52,171 nt of DNA from Collinsella aerofaciens (GCF_015554145.1 NZ_JADNHZ010000022.1:1-52171); one strand, 5' to 3'. Positions 40,098 through 49,126 are shown, counted from the stretch's first letter. A program made the numbers and translations. Notes: generated by a model from the sequence alone, not told the origin.

Positions 40098-41215
40098 TTC
40101 AGTGCCTTCCTGATATCGAACAGCATGACCTCGATGGCCAGCTGGGGAGTAACGTTTCTGGCGATGTTGCGCTCAGCGGTGGCAACCGCCTCGAGCGCCT
40201 GGGTGGCACCCGCAACATTCGTCGCCGCGGCAAGCCGCCCGATCGTGTCGCGCATGTCCTCGTTCACAACGTCTGCCGCCTCATCCTGAAGCGTCAGCAG
40301 CACATCGCGCATGAGCGTCCGCGCGCTCGCCAGCGCTTCCATGATACCCGAACGCTCGCGCGCGTTGAGTTCGCGCTTGTTGCGGTCCTCAAGCTGCTTC
40401 AATGCTCCACGCGACAGGTAGTCGGCGTTTTGCTCGAGCACCTTTTCCTGCGTGGACTTGACCTCGGCGAGCGGCGCCTTGACGGCGACGATGAGCGACT
40501 TGGCGCGACTGAGCGCATCGGCCTCATCGGCGGCGATGAGTGAATCGATGGCGCGAACCATCTGACGGCGGGCGTCCTGGCGCTCGGCGCTCTTGAGGAA
40601 CTCGATGCCACGCGTGGGGCTTCCCGCCACGGCAACGGCCATACGGCAACGCGCAGGGTCCTGACCGGTGGCACGGCTCACGGCCTGCGCGGCCACAGCG
40701 GGCGATACCAGCCGAAACGGCACGCACTGGCAACGACTCACGATAGTGGGCAGCATCACGTCTGCCGAGGTGCCCAGCAGGATGAACATGACGCCCTCGG
40801 GCGGCTCCTCGAGCGTTTTGAGCAGTGCGTTGGCGGTGTTGGCGCGCAGTTGCTCGGCACGATCGATGATGTAGACCTTAGCCTTGGCGCGGATGGGCGC
40901 CAAGGGCACGTCGTCGAGCAGCTCGCGGGTCTGCGCGATGAGGTAGCCCGTGGCGCTCTCGGGCGTGTAATAGTGCACGTCGGGATGCGTATGGCGCGCG
41001 ACGCGCACGCAGCTGTCGCACGAGCCACAGCCGTCCCGCTCGCACAGGAAGGCTTGGGCGAGCGCCCATGCGGCGTCGAGTTTACCGGCACCGGGCGCGC
41101 CCAAAAACAGGTAGGCGTGCGATGCACGGCCGCTTGCGATGGCATTGGTCAAAAAGTCGCGCACGCGTTCCTGGGTGTCGAGCTTGGCGAGCAGGCTTGC
41201 CTGAGCGGGGGCCAT
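40088..41215 (-). CDS. holB: DNA polymerase III subunit delta'
   Basis: 375 residues, AAA+ clamp-loader fold. ASHAYLFLGAPGAGKLDAAW is the P-loop region. The zinc module is CERDGCGSCDSC...H. VYIIDRAEQLRANTANALLK and TLEEPPEGVMFILLG are Walker B/sensor regions, with IVSRCQCVPF the SRC arginine-finger motif. It helps load the sliding clamp. Start 41215 lies one base after the tmk stop; longer in-frame starts would overlap tmk. Confidence 0.9.
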   Translation of the reverse strand: MAPAQASLLAKLDTQERVRDFLTNAIASGRASHAYLFLGAPGAGKLDAAWALAQAFLCERDGCGSCDSCVRVARHTHPDVHYYTPESATGYLIAQTRELLDDVPLAPIRAKAKVYIIDRAEQLRANTANALLKTLEEPPEGVMFILLGTSADVMLPTIVSRCQCVPFRLVSPAVAAQAVSRATGQDPARCRMAVAVAGSPTRGIEFLKSAERQDARRQMVRAIDSLIAADEADALSRAKSLIVAVKAPLAEVKSTQEKVLEQNADYLSRGALKQLEDRNKRELNARERSGIMEALASARTLMRDVLLTLQDEAADVVNEDMRDTIGRLAAATNVAGATQALEAVATAERNIARNVTPQLAIEVMLFDIRKALKCR

Positions 41216-41216
41216 G

Positions 41217-41900
41217 TTACTCAGCCTCCTGGGCAAGCGCGGCGGCGACGGCATCCTGGGGGATGTCGAGGCCGTGCGCACGAACCAGCTCGACCGTCTG
41301 CGCGAAGACGTCTGCAATCGACGCAGTGGCGTCGATGAGCTTTACGCGGGCGGGCTCCTCGGCAGCAATGGCACAAAATCCCTGGTAGACGCGCTCCTGG
41401 AAGGCCATGCCCTTGGCCTCCATGCGATCGGCCGCGCCGCGGGCCGCCATGCGCAGCGCCGCCTGCTCGGGCGTGATGTGATAGACGAGCGTGAGCGCCG
41501 GATGCGTACCGGCGACAGCCAGGTTGTTGGCATCGCGTACCATCTGACGGTCGAGGCCATCGGCAAACGCCTGATAGCAGGTCGTGGAATCGTAAAAACG
41601 GTCGCACAGGACCACCTTGCCGGCAGCGAGGGCGGGCGCGATGACCTCGTGCACCAGCTGGGCGCGCGCGGCCTCGTAGAGCAGCAGCTCGCAGGTGTCG
41701 CCCATTGCCGTATTGGCGGGGTCGAGCAGCAGCGCGCGAATCTTTTCGCTGATGGCGGTGCCGCCCGGCTCGCGCAGAGTTACGACCTGATAGCCAGCGA
41801 GGTCGAGCGCGCGGGCCAGCAGGCGCGCCTGCGTGGATTTGCCGGCGCCGTCGACGCCCTCGAGCGTGATAAAGCTATGTTGAGCGGGCTCAAAAGCCAT
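41217..41900 (-). CDS. tmk: thymidylate kinase
   Basis: 227 residues. The P-loop FITLEGVDGAGKSTQARLLA is followed by LREPGGTAISEKIRALLL (the DR/E-P-G substrate motif), VLCDRFYDSTTCYQAFADGL and a LID region RMAARGAADRMEAKG. It phosphorylates dTMP to dTDP. First gene of the tmk-holB-ricT-comF run; the promoter should lie in the repeat-bearing gap 41901-42062. Confidence 0.92.
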   Translation of the reverse strand: MAFEPAQHSFITLEGVDGAGKSTQARLLARALDLAGYQVVTLREPGGTAISEKIRALLLDPANTAMGDTCELLLYEAARAQLVHEVIAPALAAGKVVLCDRFYDSTTCYQAFADGLDRQMVRDANNLAVAGTHPALTLVYHITPEQAALRMAARGAADRMEAKGMAFQERVYQGFCAIAAEEPARVKLIDATASIADVFAQTVELVRAHGLDIPQDAVAAALAQEAE

Positions 41901-41993
41901 GAGCGCAGCCCCTTCCTACAAGGCGCGTAAATGCAGATATATCAACCAAGTCATGATACCCCAGGGGCAGGCGCGCCCCAAATCGGACCTAGT

Positions 41994-42054
41994 CATTGGG
42001 GCGGCAGTTAGGGACATTCCTAAACTGCCGGCCGAAAAGGAACGTCCCCCAGTG
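41994..42054. repeat. nested hairpin upstream of tmk
   Basis: The outer arms CATTGGGG/CCCCAGTG (one mismatch) and the strings GGGACATTCC/GGAACGTCCC enclose an inner stem GGCAGTTAGG/CCTAAACTGCC (one bulged base). This 61-bp nested structure looks like a mobile intergenic (REP- or MITE-like) element. Only one copy was found here. Confidence 0.5.
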
Positions 42055-42062
42055 CCGACCCT

Positions 42063-42135
42063 CTAAGTTGCGGTGAAATGGGGACTGGATACGCCTTCTA
42101 ACAGCAAATACAATCCCTATTTCACCGTAAGTTAG
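42063..42135. repeat. repeat family A, copy 1
   Basis: 73 bp with 22-base arms (CTAAGTTGCGGTGAAATGGG and CTAACTTACGGTGAAATAGG on opposite strands, three mismatches) around a centre holding CAGCAAATAC. It overlaps the last codon of the serine-hydrolase gene at 42132. It matches 44451-44520 along its length. Confidence 0.85.
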
Positions 42136-43205
42136 GAGTGGGCGCGGGCATAGATAGCGGAGGAGATGTCGCGCTCCAAGGCCAAGGCCTGCTCGCGTTC
42201 GAGGTCTTGGGTGAGGATTGCCAGCACGTAAGGGCGCTCGGCGTAGACGATTGCGGCATCGTGCTGAGCATTCGGCAGGCTGCCCGTTTTGTGCGCGACC
42301 AAAACGCCGCCGGGAACGCCCTCGACAATACCGCGCGCGTCTTCCTGCGCCAGCAGATATCCGCGTGCTCGCTCGCACAGCTCAGGCGTCGCGATTGTCC
42401 CCGCCGCCAGCCGTTGCAACACGGCCGCAGCATCACGGGCGCTCGTATAGTTCTCGCGACCTTGTGCCTGGGCCTCGGCATCCATCATCAAACGAGCGAG
42501 CACGGTCTGGGTCAGCCCCAATGCGGCACACGTTTCGTTGACCGTATCCATGCCAAGCCTGCCGATAACAAGGTTCGCTGCCACGTTATCGCTCTGGGCG
42601 ATCATAGCGTGCAGCAGCTCGTCAATACTGTACGACACACCCGCGCCGCGCGACTGAATGTTGCCGCTGCCGCCCACGATATCCTGTTGCGTTACCGTTA
42701 TCTGCTCGTCGAGGGACAGCTCTCCCGCCGTCACGGTCTCGAGCGCACATGCGAGAATGGGAAGCTTGATGATGCTTGCCGCCACACGTCGCGCGTCCGG
42801 CGCCACAGCGACTTCACCATCGAGCGACGCGAACGTTTGAGGGTCAAGCGCCACAGCATAGACCGAGGTAGACCCACTATATGGCTCGACAAGGGCTTCG
42901 ATATCTTGCTGAAGGCCGGCAATCCAAGAAGCCCGGGAGACAGCTTCCGTCTTTTGAGTGGACGGATGATTCGCCTTTTGTTTGGCAGGGACAGCAGAGC
43001 CCTCAGCCTCGTTGCGGCGCGCAGCACAACCGCCGAGACTCATCACCGAGGCAAGCGCTCCCGTCAACATCCCGGCACAAAACACCCGACGCGAGCAATC
43101 GCACACAGCGAGGGGCGCATCCCCCGGCGGGAACCGGAACGCCTCCACGTTGTCGCCGCCACCCCGACCTTGCTCGCCGCAGTACACAGACTCACTCCCC
43201 ACCAT
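42132..43205 (-). CDS. class A beta-lactamase-fold serine hydrolase, probable Tat lipoprotein
   Basis: 357 residues. The signal region SRRVFCAGMLTGALASVMSL then GGC combines a twin-arginine motif (SRRVF) with a lipobox. Catalytic motifs of the class A fold are SIIK, SDN (MIAQSDNVAANLV) and KTG (AHKTGSL). The omega loop reads MMDAEAQAQGRENYTSARD, lacking the clear deacylating Glu of true beta-lactamases, so a penicillin-binding or other cell-wall-related hydrolase role is as likely. The stop codon lies within an intergenic repeat. The start is weak (43205); a shorter start near the RR is possible. Confidence 0.8.
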   Translation of the reverse strand: MVGSESVYCGEQGRGGGDNVEAFRFPPGDAPLAVCDCSRRVFCAGMLTGALASVMSLGGCAARRNEAEGSAVPAKQKANHPSTQKTEAVSRASWIAGLQQDIEALVEPYSGSTSVYAVALDPQTFASLDGEVAVAPDARRVAASIIKLPILACALETVTAGELSLDEQITVTQQDIVGGSGNIQSRGAGVSYSIDELLHAMIAQSDNVAANLVIGRLGMDTVNETCAALGLTQTVLARLMMDAEAQAQGRENYTSARDAAAVLQRLAAGTIATPELCERARGYLLAQEDARGIVEGVPGGVLVAHKTGSLPNAQHDAAIVYAERPYVLAILTQDLEREQALALERDISSAIYARAHS

Positions 43206-43388
43206 CGCATTCTACCGAGCCGTCGATAAACGGCCGCGCCGGACACCCAGCACGCCGCACTCATTGTGACGCATACGACAGGGCTTGCGCGGCACGACTA
43301 TCCTCACATAACCAGTTGGGTCGGCGCGGCCCAACCGCACCTGAACCACCTTATAATCTAGCCAACACATCGAATGGAAGGAACCATC

Positions 43389-44432
43389 ATGCCCCGGTTT
43401 TGTACCCATTGCGGCAAGCTTCTGAAAGACGACGAGCGTTTTTGCACCAGCTGCGGAACGCCGGTAACCGATGATGGCCAGGCTTCTCAGTCGCAAGAGG
43501 ATGCGCAGGCAGCCGAACATGCCGCCGCGCCCGATGCCGCCTTCGACACCGCCGCGACCACGGTTCAGTCTGCGCAGCAGCCCACGGCGGCTCAGCCCCA
43601 GCAGGCGGACGTGACCGTGCAGTCCGCCCATCAGCCCATGCCCGCTCCCCAGCCCGAAGTCGGCACGACGCAGCAATGGGCGACGCCAGCCGGCTCCGCG
43701 CCGCAGCAGCCCATGCCGACCGCCGCTCCGCAGGCCGGCGCCCCCGCTGCTCCCAAGAACAATAATGCGCTGCTCATCGGCATTATCGCCGCGCTAGTCG
43801 TCGTGATTATCGCGCTGGTCGTGTTCTTTATGATCAAGCCTTTCGACAAGGGCGCCGATGATACCAAGGGCACGACGATCGAAAAGGTCAAAATCGACCA
43901 CGACGACGATGACGTCTCCGTTAAGGGCGACCCCAACAAGTTTGACGATGATGACGATGACGCCGACGATGACGACGCCATCGGCGAGCAGAACGTCTAC
44001 GACCAGCTGAGCTCCTACTACAGCATGCTCTCCGATTTTGATCAGCAGGTTCGCGACTGCGCCACCACGTTTAACACGTACTATCTCAAGGATGACCGCA
44101 GCTCGCGTCAGTCGGCCAGCGATGCTGCCGAGGCGCTCGAGGATCAGATCGGCGACCTCAAGGACGAGGTCGAGGACCTGGACGTTCCCATCGACTCGCA
44201 GAACTACAGCTCGTGGAAAGACATCATCACGCTCTACGACGACTTGGAGAACCGCATCGACGTGATTTGCGATGCCTGGGAGATCAGCCTTGAGTACTCC
44301 AGCCCCGCCAACCACAAGGACGAGATCGTGGCGCCGCTGGCGCGCGACAACGTAGCGGGCACCAACGACAACAAATACCGTCTGGACTTTGAGGACCGCT
44401 ACCCCGGCGCCGCACCCGTCGAAGTGAAGTAA
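43389..44432 (+). CDS. zinc-ribbon membrane protein, unknown function
   Basis: 347 residues. An N-terminal zinc ribbon MPRFCTHCGKLLKDDERFCT plus SCG is followed by a Gln/Pro/Ala-rich linker, one membrane segment (ALLIGIIAALVVVIIALVVF), an Asp-rich stretch (KFDDDDDDADDDD, a possible cation site) and a helical extracytoplasmic domain (VYDQLSSYYSMLSDFDQQVR). Start 43389 is placed at the zinc ribbon, five codons inside the longest frame. Such zinc_ribbon_2-TM proteins are common and functionally open. The gene converges on topA. Confidence 0.75.
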   Translation: MPRFCTHCGKLLKDDERFCTSCGTPVTDDGQASQSQEDAQAAEHAAAPDAAFDTAATTVQSAQQPTAAQPQQADVTVQSAHQPMPAPQPEVGTTQQWATPAGSAPQQPMPTAAPQAGAPAAPKNNNALLIGIIAALVVVIIALVVFFMIKPFDKGADDTKGTTIEKVKIDHDDDDVSVKGDPNKFDDDDDDADDDDAIGEQNVYDQLSSYYSMLSDFDQQVRDCATTFNTYYLKDDRSSRQSASDAAEALEDQIGDLKDEVEDLDVPIDSQNYSSWKDIITLYDDLENRIDVICDAWEISLEYSSPANHKDEIVAPLARDNVAGTNDNKYRLDFEDRYPGAAPVEVK

Positions 44433-44450
44433 TCCCAACAACTGATCAAA

Positions 44451-44520
44451 ACTTGCGGTGAAATAGGGATTAATTAGACCTTTTACCAGCAAAAACAGTC
44501 CCTATTTCACCGCAACTTAG
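44451..44520. repeat. repeat family A, copy 2
   Basis: The arms TTGCGGTGAAATAGGGA (44453-44469) and TCCCTATTTCACCGCAA (44499-44515) are perfect 17-mers around CCTTTTACCAGCAAAAACAG. It shares both arms and centre with 42063-42135. It sits 18 bases after the stop of the zinc-ribbon gene. Confidence 0.88.
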
Positions 44521-44522
44521 AA

Positions 44523-44566
44523 GCGGGGCCGGGCGCGCATTTGCATTTGCGCGCCCGGCCCCGCCG
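44523..44566 (-). terminator. terminator of topA
   Basis: A very strong stem: GCGGGGCCGGGCGCGCA against TGCGCGCCCGGCCCCGC, loop about 10 bases. It lies 18 bases after the topA stop on the minus strand, with TTCT after the stem. It may also stop the convergent zinc-ribbon transcript. Confidence 0.75.
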
Positions 44567-44583
44567 TGTCTATATGTGCTCGA

Positions 44584-47178
44584 TTACTTGTCGGCGGCTG
44601 CTTTCTTGGCAGTCGACTTCTTCGCGGTCGACTTCTTGGCGGCAGCAGCTTTCTTAGCCGTCGTCTTTTTGGCCGCCGTTGTCTTCTTCGCCGTGCTCGC
44701 CTTGGTTGTGGTCTTGCGACCGCGGGCGGGCTTCTTCTCCTTGGTCGGGCAGTCCATGTTGACGCAGATACGCCACGGACCGCGCGCCGTGTTGACCACC
44801 ACGATGGGGGCGCCGCACTCGGGACAGGTCTCGCCCGTCGCCTCGAGCTTGCCACGCGCCGGCAGCGGATAGCTCACGCCGCAGTCATCGTAGTTGGTGC
44901 AGCGGATAAAGCGCTTGCCGCTCTTCTCGCTCTTGTGCGCGATCAGGTCGCCATGGCGTCCGGCCTCGGCACACACCTTGCACTCGCCCACTTTAAGGTC
45001 GGGCTCGTAGTTGGTGGGGCACGTCGGGTTCACGCAGATCTCGAAAGCCTTCTGGCGGAACGGCTGACACTTGATGCGCGGCGCACCGCATTCGGGGCAC
45101 ACGGCGGCCTCGCCCTCGAGCGGGCTCACCTTGACGCCGCTCGGGACCGGATAGGTCACGTCGCAGTCGGGCCAGCCCATGCAGCCAATGAAGCTGCCAC
45201 GGGTCTTGGCGCTCGTCTTCATAACCAGGTCCTTGCCGCACTTGGGGCAGGCGCCCACGCGCGCATCAGCCGTGACGGCGTCGCTGATGGCGTCGCCGAG
45301 CTCCTGCGTATGCTTGAGCAGCTCGTCGAGCACGCCGGCCAGCAGCGCACGCGAGTGCGTCACGACATGCTCTTCGGTGTCCTCGCCGCGCTCGACGCGA
45401 GTCATGTCGCCGTCGAGCTCGCTGGTCATATCGGGGCTCGTTATGCGCGGGGCAAACTGCGTCAGCGCGTCGATGATGGCGATGCCCAGCTGGCTCGGCT
45501 CAACGGGATCGTTTTTGAGATAGCGCACGGCATACAGGCGCTCGATGATGCTCGCGCGCGTGGACTTGGTGCCCAGGCCGCGCTTTTCCATCTCCTGCAC
45601 GAGCTTGCCCTGGCTGTAGCGCGCGGGCGGCTCGGTCTGCTTGGCCTCAAGCTTAATGTCGAACACGTCGACCGTGTCGCCCTGCTCTAGCGGCGGCATC
45701 TGCTCGTCGCGCTTGAGTCCGTACGGGTACGCCTCGCGGAAACCCGGGGTCACGAGCACATCGCCCGAAGCCACGAACGGCTCACCGTTCACGTCGAGCT
45801 CGAGCTTGGTATTCTCGATGGTCGCGGGACCCATAAGCGTCGCCAGGAAGCGGCGGGCGATGAGGTCGTAGAGCTTGCGCTGGCCGCCATCGAGCGTGGA
45901 CGGATCGCCTTCGCCCGTGGGGTAGATGGGCGGGTGGTCGGTGGTCTCGACTTTGCCGCGCGTGGGCTTCATGGGGCCGGCGAGTACCTTTTTGCACACG
46001 GGCGCCAGCGCCGGGTTGATCTTTGCCAGGTCGCTCACCACGGCGCCCAGATCGAGCGTCGCGGGGTACACGGTGTTGTCGACACGCGGATAGCTGATGA
46101 GGCCCGCCATGTAGAGGGACTCGGCGATGCGCATCGTACGCGCAGGCGAGATGCCCTCGGCCGCGGCGGCAGCCTGCAGCGAGGTCGTCGCAAACGGCGT
46201 GGGCGGCTGCTGCTTGCGGGAGCGCTTGGTCACCGCGGCGACGGTTGCCGTCGTAGCGCCGTCGACGTGGCCGTACGCCGTCTCGGCAGCATCTTTATCG
46301 GTAAAACGTGCCGTCTTGTGCGCAATCTTAAAGCGGTCATCCTCGGCAGCACCCTGAGCGGCACCCATGCCGCGAATCTGCCAATAGTCCTCGGGCACAA
46401 ACGCCATGCGCTCGCGCTCGCGCTCGACCACCAGGGCAAGCGTCGGCGTCTGCACGCGGCCGGCGGAGCGCACGTTGCCAAAGCCGCCAAACTTGGCGAG
46501 CGTCAGGTAGCGCGTGAGCACCGCACCCCAGATAAGGTCGATGTGCTGGCGGCTCTCGCCGGCGTCGGCCAGATTCTGGTCGAGCGAGACAAGATTATCG
46601 AAGGCCTGCGTAATCTCGGCTTTGGTAAACGAAGAATACTGAGCGCGGGCGACCGGCAAGTCCGGCGCGACCTCGCGCACCTTGTTGAGGGCGTCCGAGC
46701 CGATCAGCTCACCCTCGCGATCGAAGTCCGTGGCGATGATGACGCTGTCGGACTTCTTGGCAAGGTTCTTGAGCGAACGAATGAGCTCCTTCTCGGCCGG
46801 CAGCTTAATGACGGGCGCCCAGGTAAGGTAAGGCAGGCTCTCAAGCTTCCAGCCCTTGATGGAGATACCATCGGCAAGGAACGGCTTGCGCTTGGTGTCG
46901 TACGGCGGGCGGGCCAGGCCATCGGGCATATCGGCCGGCAACATCTCGCCGTCCTCGGTGACCGAATACCAACCCAGCTTTTTATCGAACAGCACACTGT
47001 CGCAAAAATCGGGTGCCAGGATGTGACCGGCAAGGCCGATGGTCACGCACTCCTCGCCCTTCCACTCAAAACGGTAGATGGCGGTGTTGTACACCTTGTC
47101 CTTTTTGGGCTTACCCGTGGACAGCCGCTCGGCGATTTGACGCGCGGCATCGTTTTTCTCGGCGATGATGAGCTTCAA
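44584..47178 (-). CDS. topA: type IA DNA topoisomerase
   Basis: 864 residues. The N-terminal Toprim domain (MKLIIAEKNDAARQIAERLS ... IATDFDREGELIG) is followed by a core with VRSAGRVQTPTLALVVERE and the catalytic Tyr in LISYPRVDNT. Next come three or four C-terminal zinc-ribbon repeats (CPKCGKDLVMKT...CMGWPDC; CPECGAPRIKCQ; CPECGAPIVVV) and a Lys/Ala/Thr-rich tail (repeats of KKTTAKK and KKSTAKK) like histone H1. The layout differs from E. coli TopA and resembles the archaeal-type enzyme used in some actinobacteria. It relaxes negative supercoils. Last gene of the tatA-tatC-hypA-hypB-topA run. Confidence 0.9.
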   Translation of the reverse strand: MKLIIAEKNDAARQIAERLSTGKPKKDKVYNTAIYRFEWKGEECVTIGLAGHILAPDFCDSVLFDKKLGWYSVTEDGEMLPADMPDGLARPPYDTKRKPFLADGISIKGWKLESLPYLTWAPVIKLPAEKELIRSLKNLAKKSDSVIIATDFDREGELIGSDALNKVREVAPDLPVARAQYSSFTKAEITQAFDNLVSLDQNLADAGESRQHIDLIWGAVLTRYLTLAKFGGFGNVRSAGRVQTPTLALVVERERERMAFVPEDYWQIRGMGAAQGAAEDDRFKIAHKTARFTDKDAAETAYGHVDGATTATVAAVTKRSRKQQPPTPFATTSLQAAAAAEGISPARTMRIAESLYMAGLISYPRVDNTVYPATLDLGAVVSDLAKINPALAPVCKKVLAGPMKPTRGKVETTDHPPIYPTGEGDPSTLDGGQRKLYDLIARRFLATLMGPATIENTKLELDVNGEPFVASGDVLVTPGFREAYPYGLKRDEQMPPLEQGDTVDVFDIKLEAKQTEPPARYSQGKLVQEMEKRGLGTKSTRASIIERLYAVRYLKNDPVEPSQLGIAIIDALTQFAPRITSPDMTSELDGDMTRVERGEDTEEHVVTHSRALLAGVLDELLKHTQELGDAISDAVTADARVGACPKCGKDLVMKTSAKTRGSFIGCMGWPDCDVTYPVPSGVKVSPLEGEAAVCPECGAPRIKCQPFRQKAFEICVNPTCPTNYEPDLKVGECKVCAEAGRHGDLIAHKSEKSGKRFIRCTNYDDCGVSYPLPARGKLEATGETCPECGAPIVVVNTARGPWRICVNMDCPTKEKKPARGRKTTTKASTAKKTTAAKKTTAKKAAAAKKSTAKKSTAKKAAADK

Positions 47179-47232
47179 AAGAGGCTCCTATCTCGTATCT
47201 CTGCGGCTGCGCCCGCCCGTATGGCGGCCGAC

Positions 47233-47916
47233 TTACGCCCTTGCTTGCTCAATCTGCCCGATGAGCCAATCGCACCAGGCATCCATGCCCTCGCCCTTGC
47301 GCGCGCTCACGGCAAACCGCGGCGCCTGCGGATTGAGGTCATCGAGTGTCTTAGTATACCTATCCATGTCAAAATCGAAAGCCGGGGCCACGTCGACCTT
47401 ATTGAGCAGCTGCGCGCCGGCGTGCTGGAAGATGCCCGGGTACTTGATGGGCTTGTCGTCGCCCTCGGGCACCGAGAGGATCATGATGGACAGGTTCTCG
47501 CCCAGGTCAAAGTCGACCGGGCAGACCAGGTTACCCACATTTTCGATAAAGATGACGTCGATGTTCTCCAGACCGACGGCCTGGTCGAAGGCGTCGACGG
47601 CCTCCATGATCATGTTGCCCTCGAGGTGGCACAGGCCGCCCGTGTTGATCTGGATGGCGGGCATGCCGGCTTCCTTCATGGTAATGGCGTCGACATCCGA
47701 GGCGATATCGCCCTCGATGACGGCGCAACGCAGGCCCGCCTTGTCACGCAGGCGCTCGTTGGTGCCCAGAATCGTGGTGGTCTTGCCCGAGCCAGGGCTC
47801 GACAGTACATTGATCACATAGGTGTTTGTCTCATTAAAACGCTGACGCAGCTGATCTGCCAAGCGCTCGTTGCGCGACAGAATCGGCGACGCGATATCAA
47901 TCGTTTTCTCGGCCAT
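47233..47916 (-). CDS. hypB: hydrogenase/urease nickel incorporation GTPase HypB
   Basis: 227 residues. The P-loop VINVLSSPGSGKTTTI, the nickel/zinc site with Cys-His (NTGGLCHLEGNMI), FIENVGNLVCPVDFD and the base-specific NKVD follow the HypB pattern. The N-terminus lacks both the CxxCGC nickel site and a His-rich tract. GTP hydrolysis drives nickel insertion into hydrogenase together with HypA. No hydrogenase structural gene is in the window. Confidence 0.9.
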   Translation of the reverse strand: MAEKTIDIASPILSRNERLADQLRQRFNETNTYVINVLSSPGSGKTTTILGTNERLRDKAGLRCAVIEGDIASDVDAITMKEAGMPAIQINTGGLCHLEGNMIMEAVDAFDQAVGLENIDVIFIENVGNLVCPVDFDLGENLSIMILSVPEGDDKPIKYPGIFQHAGAQLLNKVDVAPAFDFDMDRYTKTLDDLNPQAPRFAVSARKGEGMDAWCDWLIGQIEQARA

Positions 47917-47971
47917 ACTTAGCGCTCCTTACTTTGGCCCCTTTATACCCCATCATTAGATGGCTAGCGGG

Positions 47972-48328
47972 CTAATCGTCGGGGGTTTCGATTTCGATAC
48001 TTGCGATATCGAGCTCGCGGCCGTGCAGCAGGCGCACGTTGGCGCCGCCACACTGGGGGCAGCGACAATGGAAACGGTCGTGCTCAAAGACCTCGCCGCA
48101 GTCCAGGCACTCGCTTTGTGGATGGACCTCCTCCACGGCAAGCTCGCAGCCGCGCGTGAGCGGGTCCTCATCGCGAAACGTCTCCCACGCAAAGTCGAGT
48201 GCCTCGCGCACGACCTCGGTCATATCCCCGATACGAAGCGTTACCAAAACGGCGCGCGAGGCCCCCGCCCCACGCGCCGCGCGAATCACTGTATCGAGTA
48301 TGCCGTTGACAATGCCAACCTCGTGCAT
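47972..48328 (-). CDS. hypA: hydrogenase nickel incorporation protein HypA
   Basis: 118 residues. The invariant N-terminal MHE (nickel binding through His2) is followed by a helix and the zinc site CLDC ... CPQC. It delivers nickel to the hydrogenase large subunit with HypB. It starts six bases after the tatC stop, so both are probably on one transcript; hydrogenases are Tat substrates, which makes the grouping sensible. Confidence 0.92.
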   Translation of the reverse strand: MHEVGIVNGILDTVIRAARGAGASRAVLVTLRIGDMTEVVREALDFAWETFRDEDPLTRGCELAVEEVHPQSECLDCGEVFEHDRFHCRCPQCGGANVRLLHGRELDIASIEIETPDD

Positions 48329-48334
48329 ACCGAT

Positions 48335-49126
48335 TTACTCCTCGTCGTCCTCGTCGTCCGAGAACAGGTCCAGACGGCTCACGAACAGGCCCTCCTTGCC
48401 CTCGCGCGCGGTAATGACCACGCGAGCGATGGCGAGCGAAATCTCGTAGAGCGAGAGCAGGGCGCCATACATGAGACCCAGCGTAACGGGCGAGCCGTCG
48501 GGCGTAATCACAGCCGAACCCACGAGCAGGCCTACGTACACGTAGCGCCAGGCGCTGCGGAAGGCCGCATAGGACACGATGTGGAAAACGGACAGGTAGA
48601 AGATGATGAGCGGCAGCTCAAACGCCACACCAAAGCCGATCATAAAGAGCAGCTCCATGTTGACGTAGTTCTCCAGGTCGGGCAGCGCCGTGGCGACGGC
48701 CGAAGTCTCGCCGATGAGCCACTCAAAGCCCGCCGGGATAATGATGAAGTAGCAGAAGATGGCGCCCAGGAAGAACAGCACCGTCGAGGCGAGCACCGTG
48801 GGTACGACCCATTTGCGCTCGTTGGGGCGCAGTGCCGGCAGGAAAAATGCCAGAATCTGCCAGATGATCATGGGCGTGCACATGACCACGGCCATCTTGA
48901 TGGCCAGCGAGAAGCGCAGGCCAAAACCGCCGAGCGTGGTGGTGATGTAAAACTTACCGTCCGGCACAAACGAGCGGATGGGATCCTCGAGGATATCGAG
49001 CACCACGGGCGTGGCAAAGTACAGCACGATGGCGGCGGCAAACACCGACACGACCACGATGGTCAGGCGGCGACGGAGCTCTCCCAGGTGATCGAAGAGC
49101 GGCATACGCGCAGGTCCGATAGGCAT
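48335..49126 (-). CDS. tatC: Sec-independent protein translocase TatC
   Basis: 263 residues with six membrane segments and the TatC hallmarks: MPLFDHLGELRRRL at the N-terminus (twin-arginine binding), FALRFSLA-like GGFGLRFSLAIKMAVVM, LFMIGFGVAFELPLIIF and SAVITPDGSPVTLGLM. The tail is acidic (DDEDDEE). Its ATG shares one base with the tatA/B stop (TAATG). It exports folded proteins with the product of the adjacent gene; the serine hydrolase at 42132 carries a possible Tat signal. Confidence 0.93.
   Translation of the reverse strand: MPIGPARMPLFDHLGELRRRLTIVVVSVFAAAIVLYFATPVVLDILEDPIRSFVPDGKFYITTTLGGFGLRFSLAIKMAVVMCTPMIIWQILAFFLPALRPNERKWVVPTVLASTVLFFLGAIFCYFIIIPAGFEWLIGETSAVATALPDLENYVNMELLFMIGFGVAFELPLIIFYLSVFHIVSYAAFRSAWRYVYVGLLVGSAVITPDGSPVTLGLMYGALLSLYEISLAIARVVITAREGKEGLFVSRLDLFSDDEDDEE

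Noticed and set aside
42132-43205. calling this a beta-lactamase resistance gene
   Set aside because: The clear deacylating Glu of the omega loop is not visible, so only the fold is supported.
45934-47922. 662-codon open frame antisense to topA and hypB, with similar long antisense frames over agaS, IID, ricT and the aminotransferase
   Set aside because: In GC-rich genes the opposite strand often stays open. The sense frames contain complete conserved enzymes; the antisense products show no domain.
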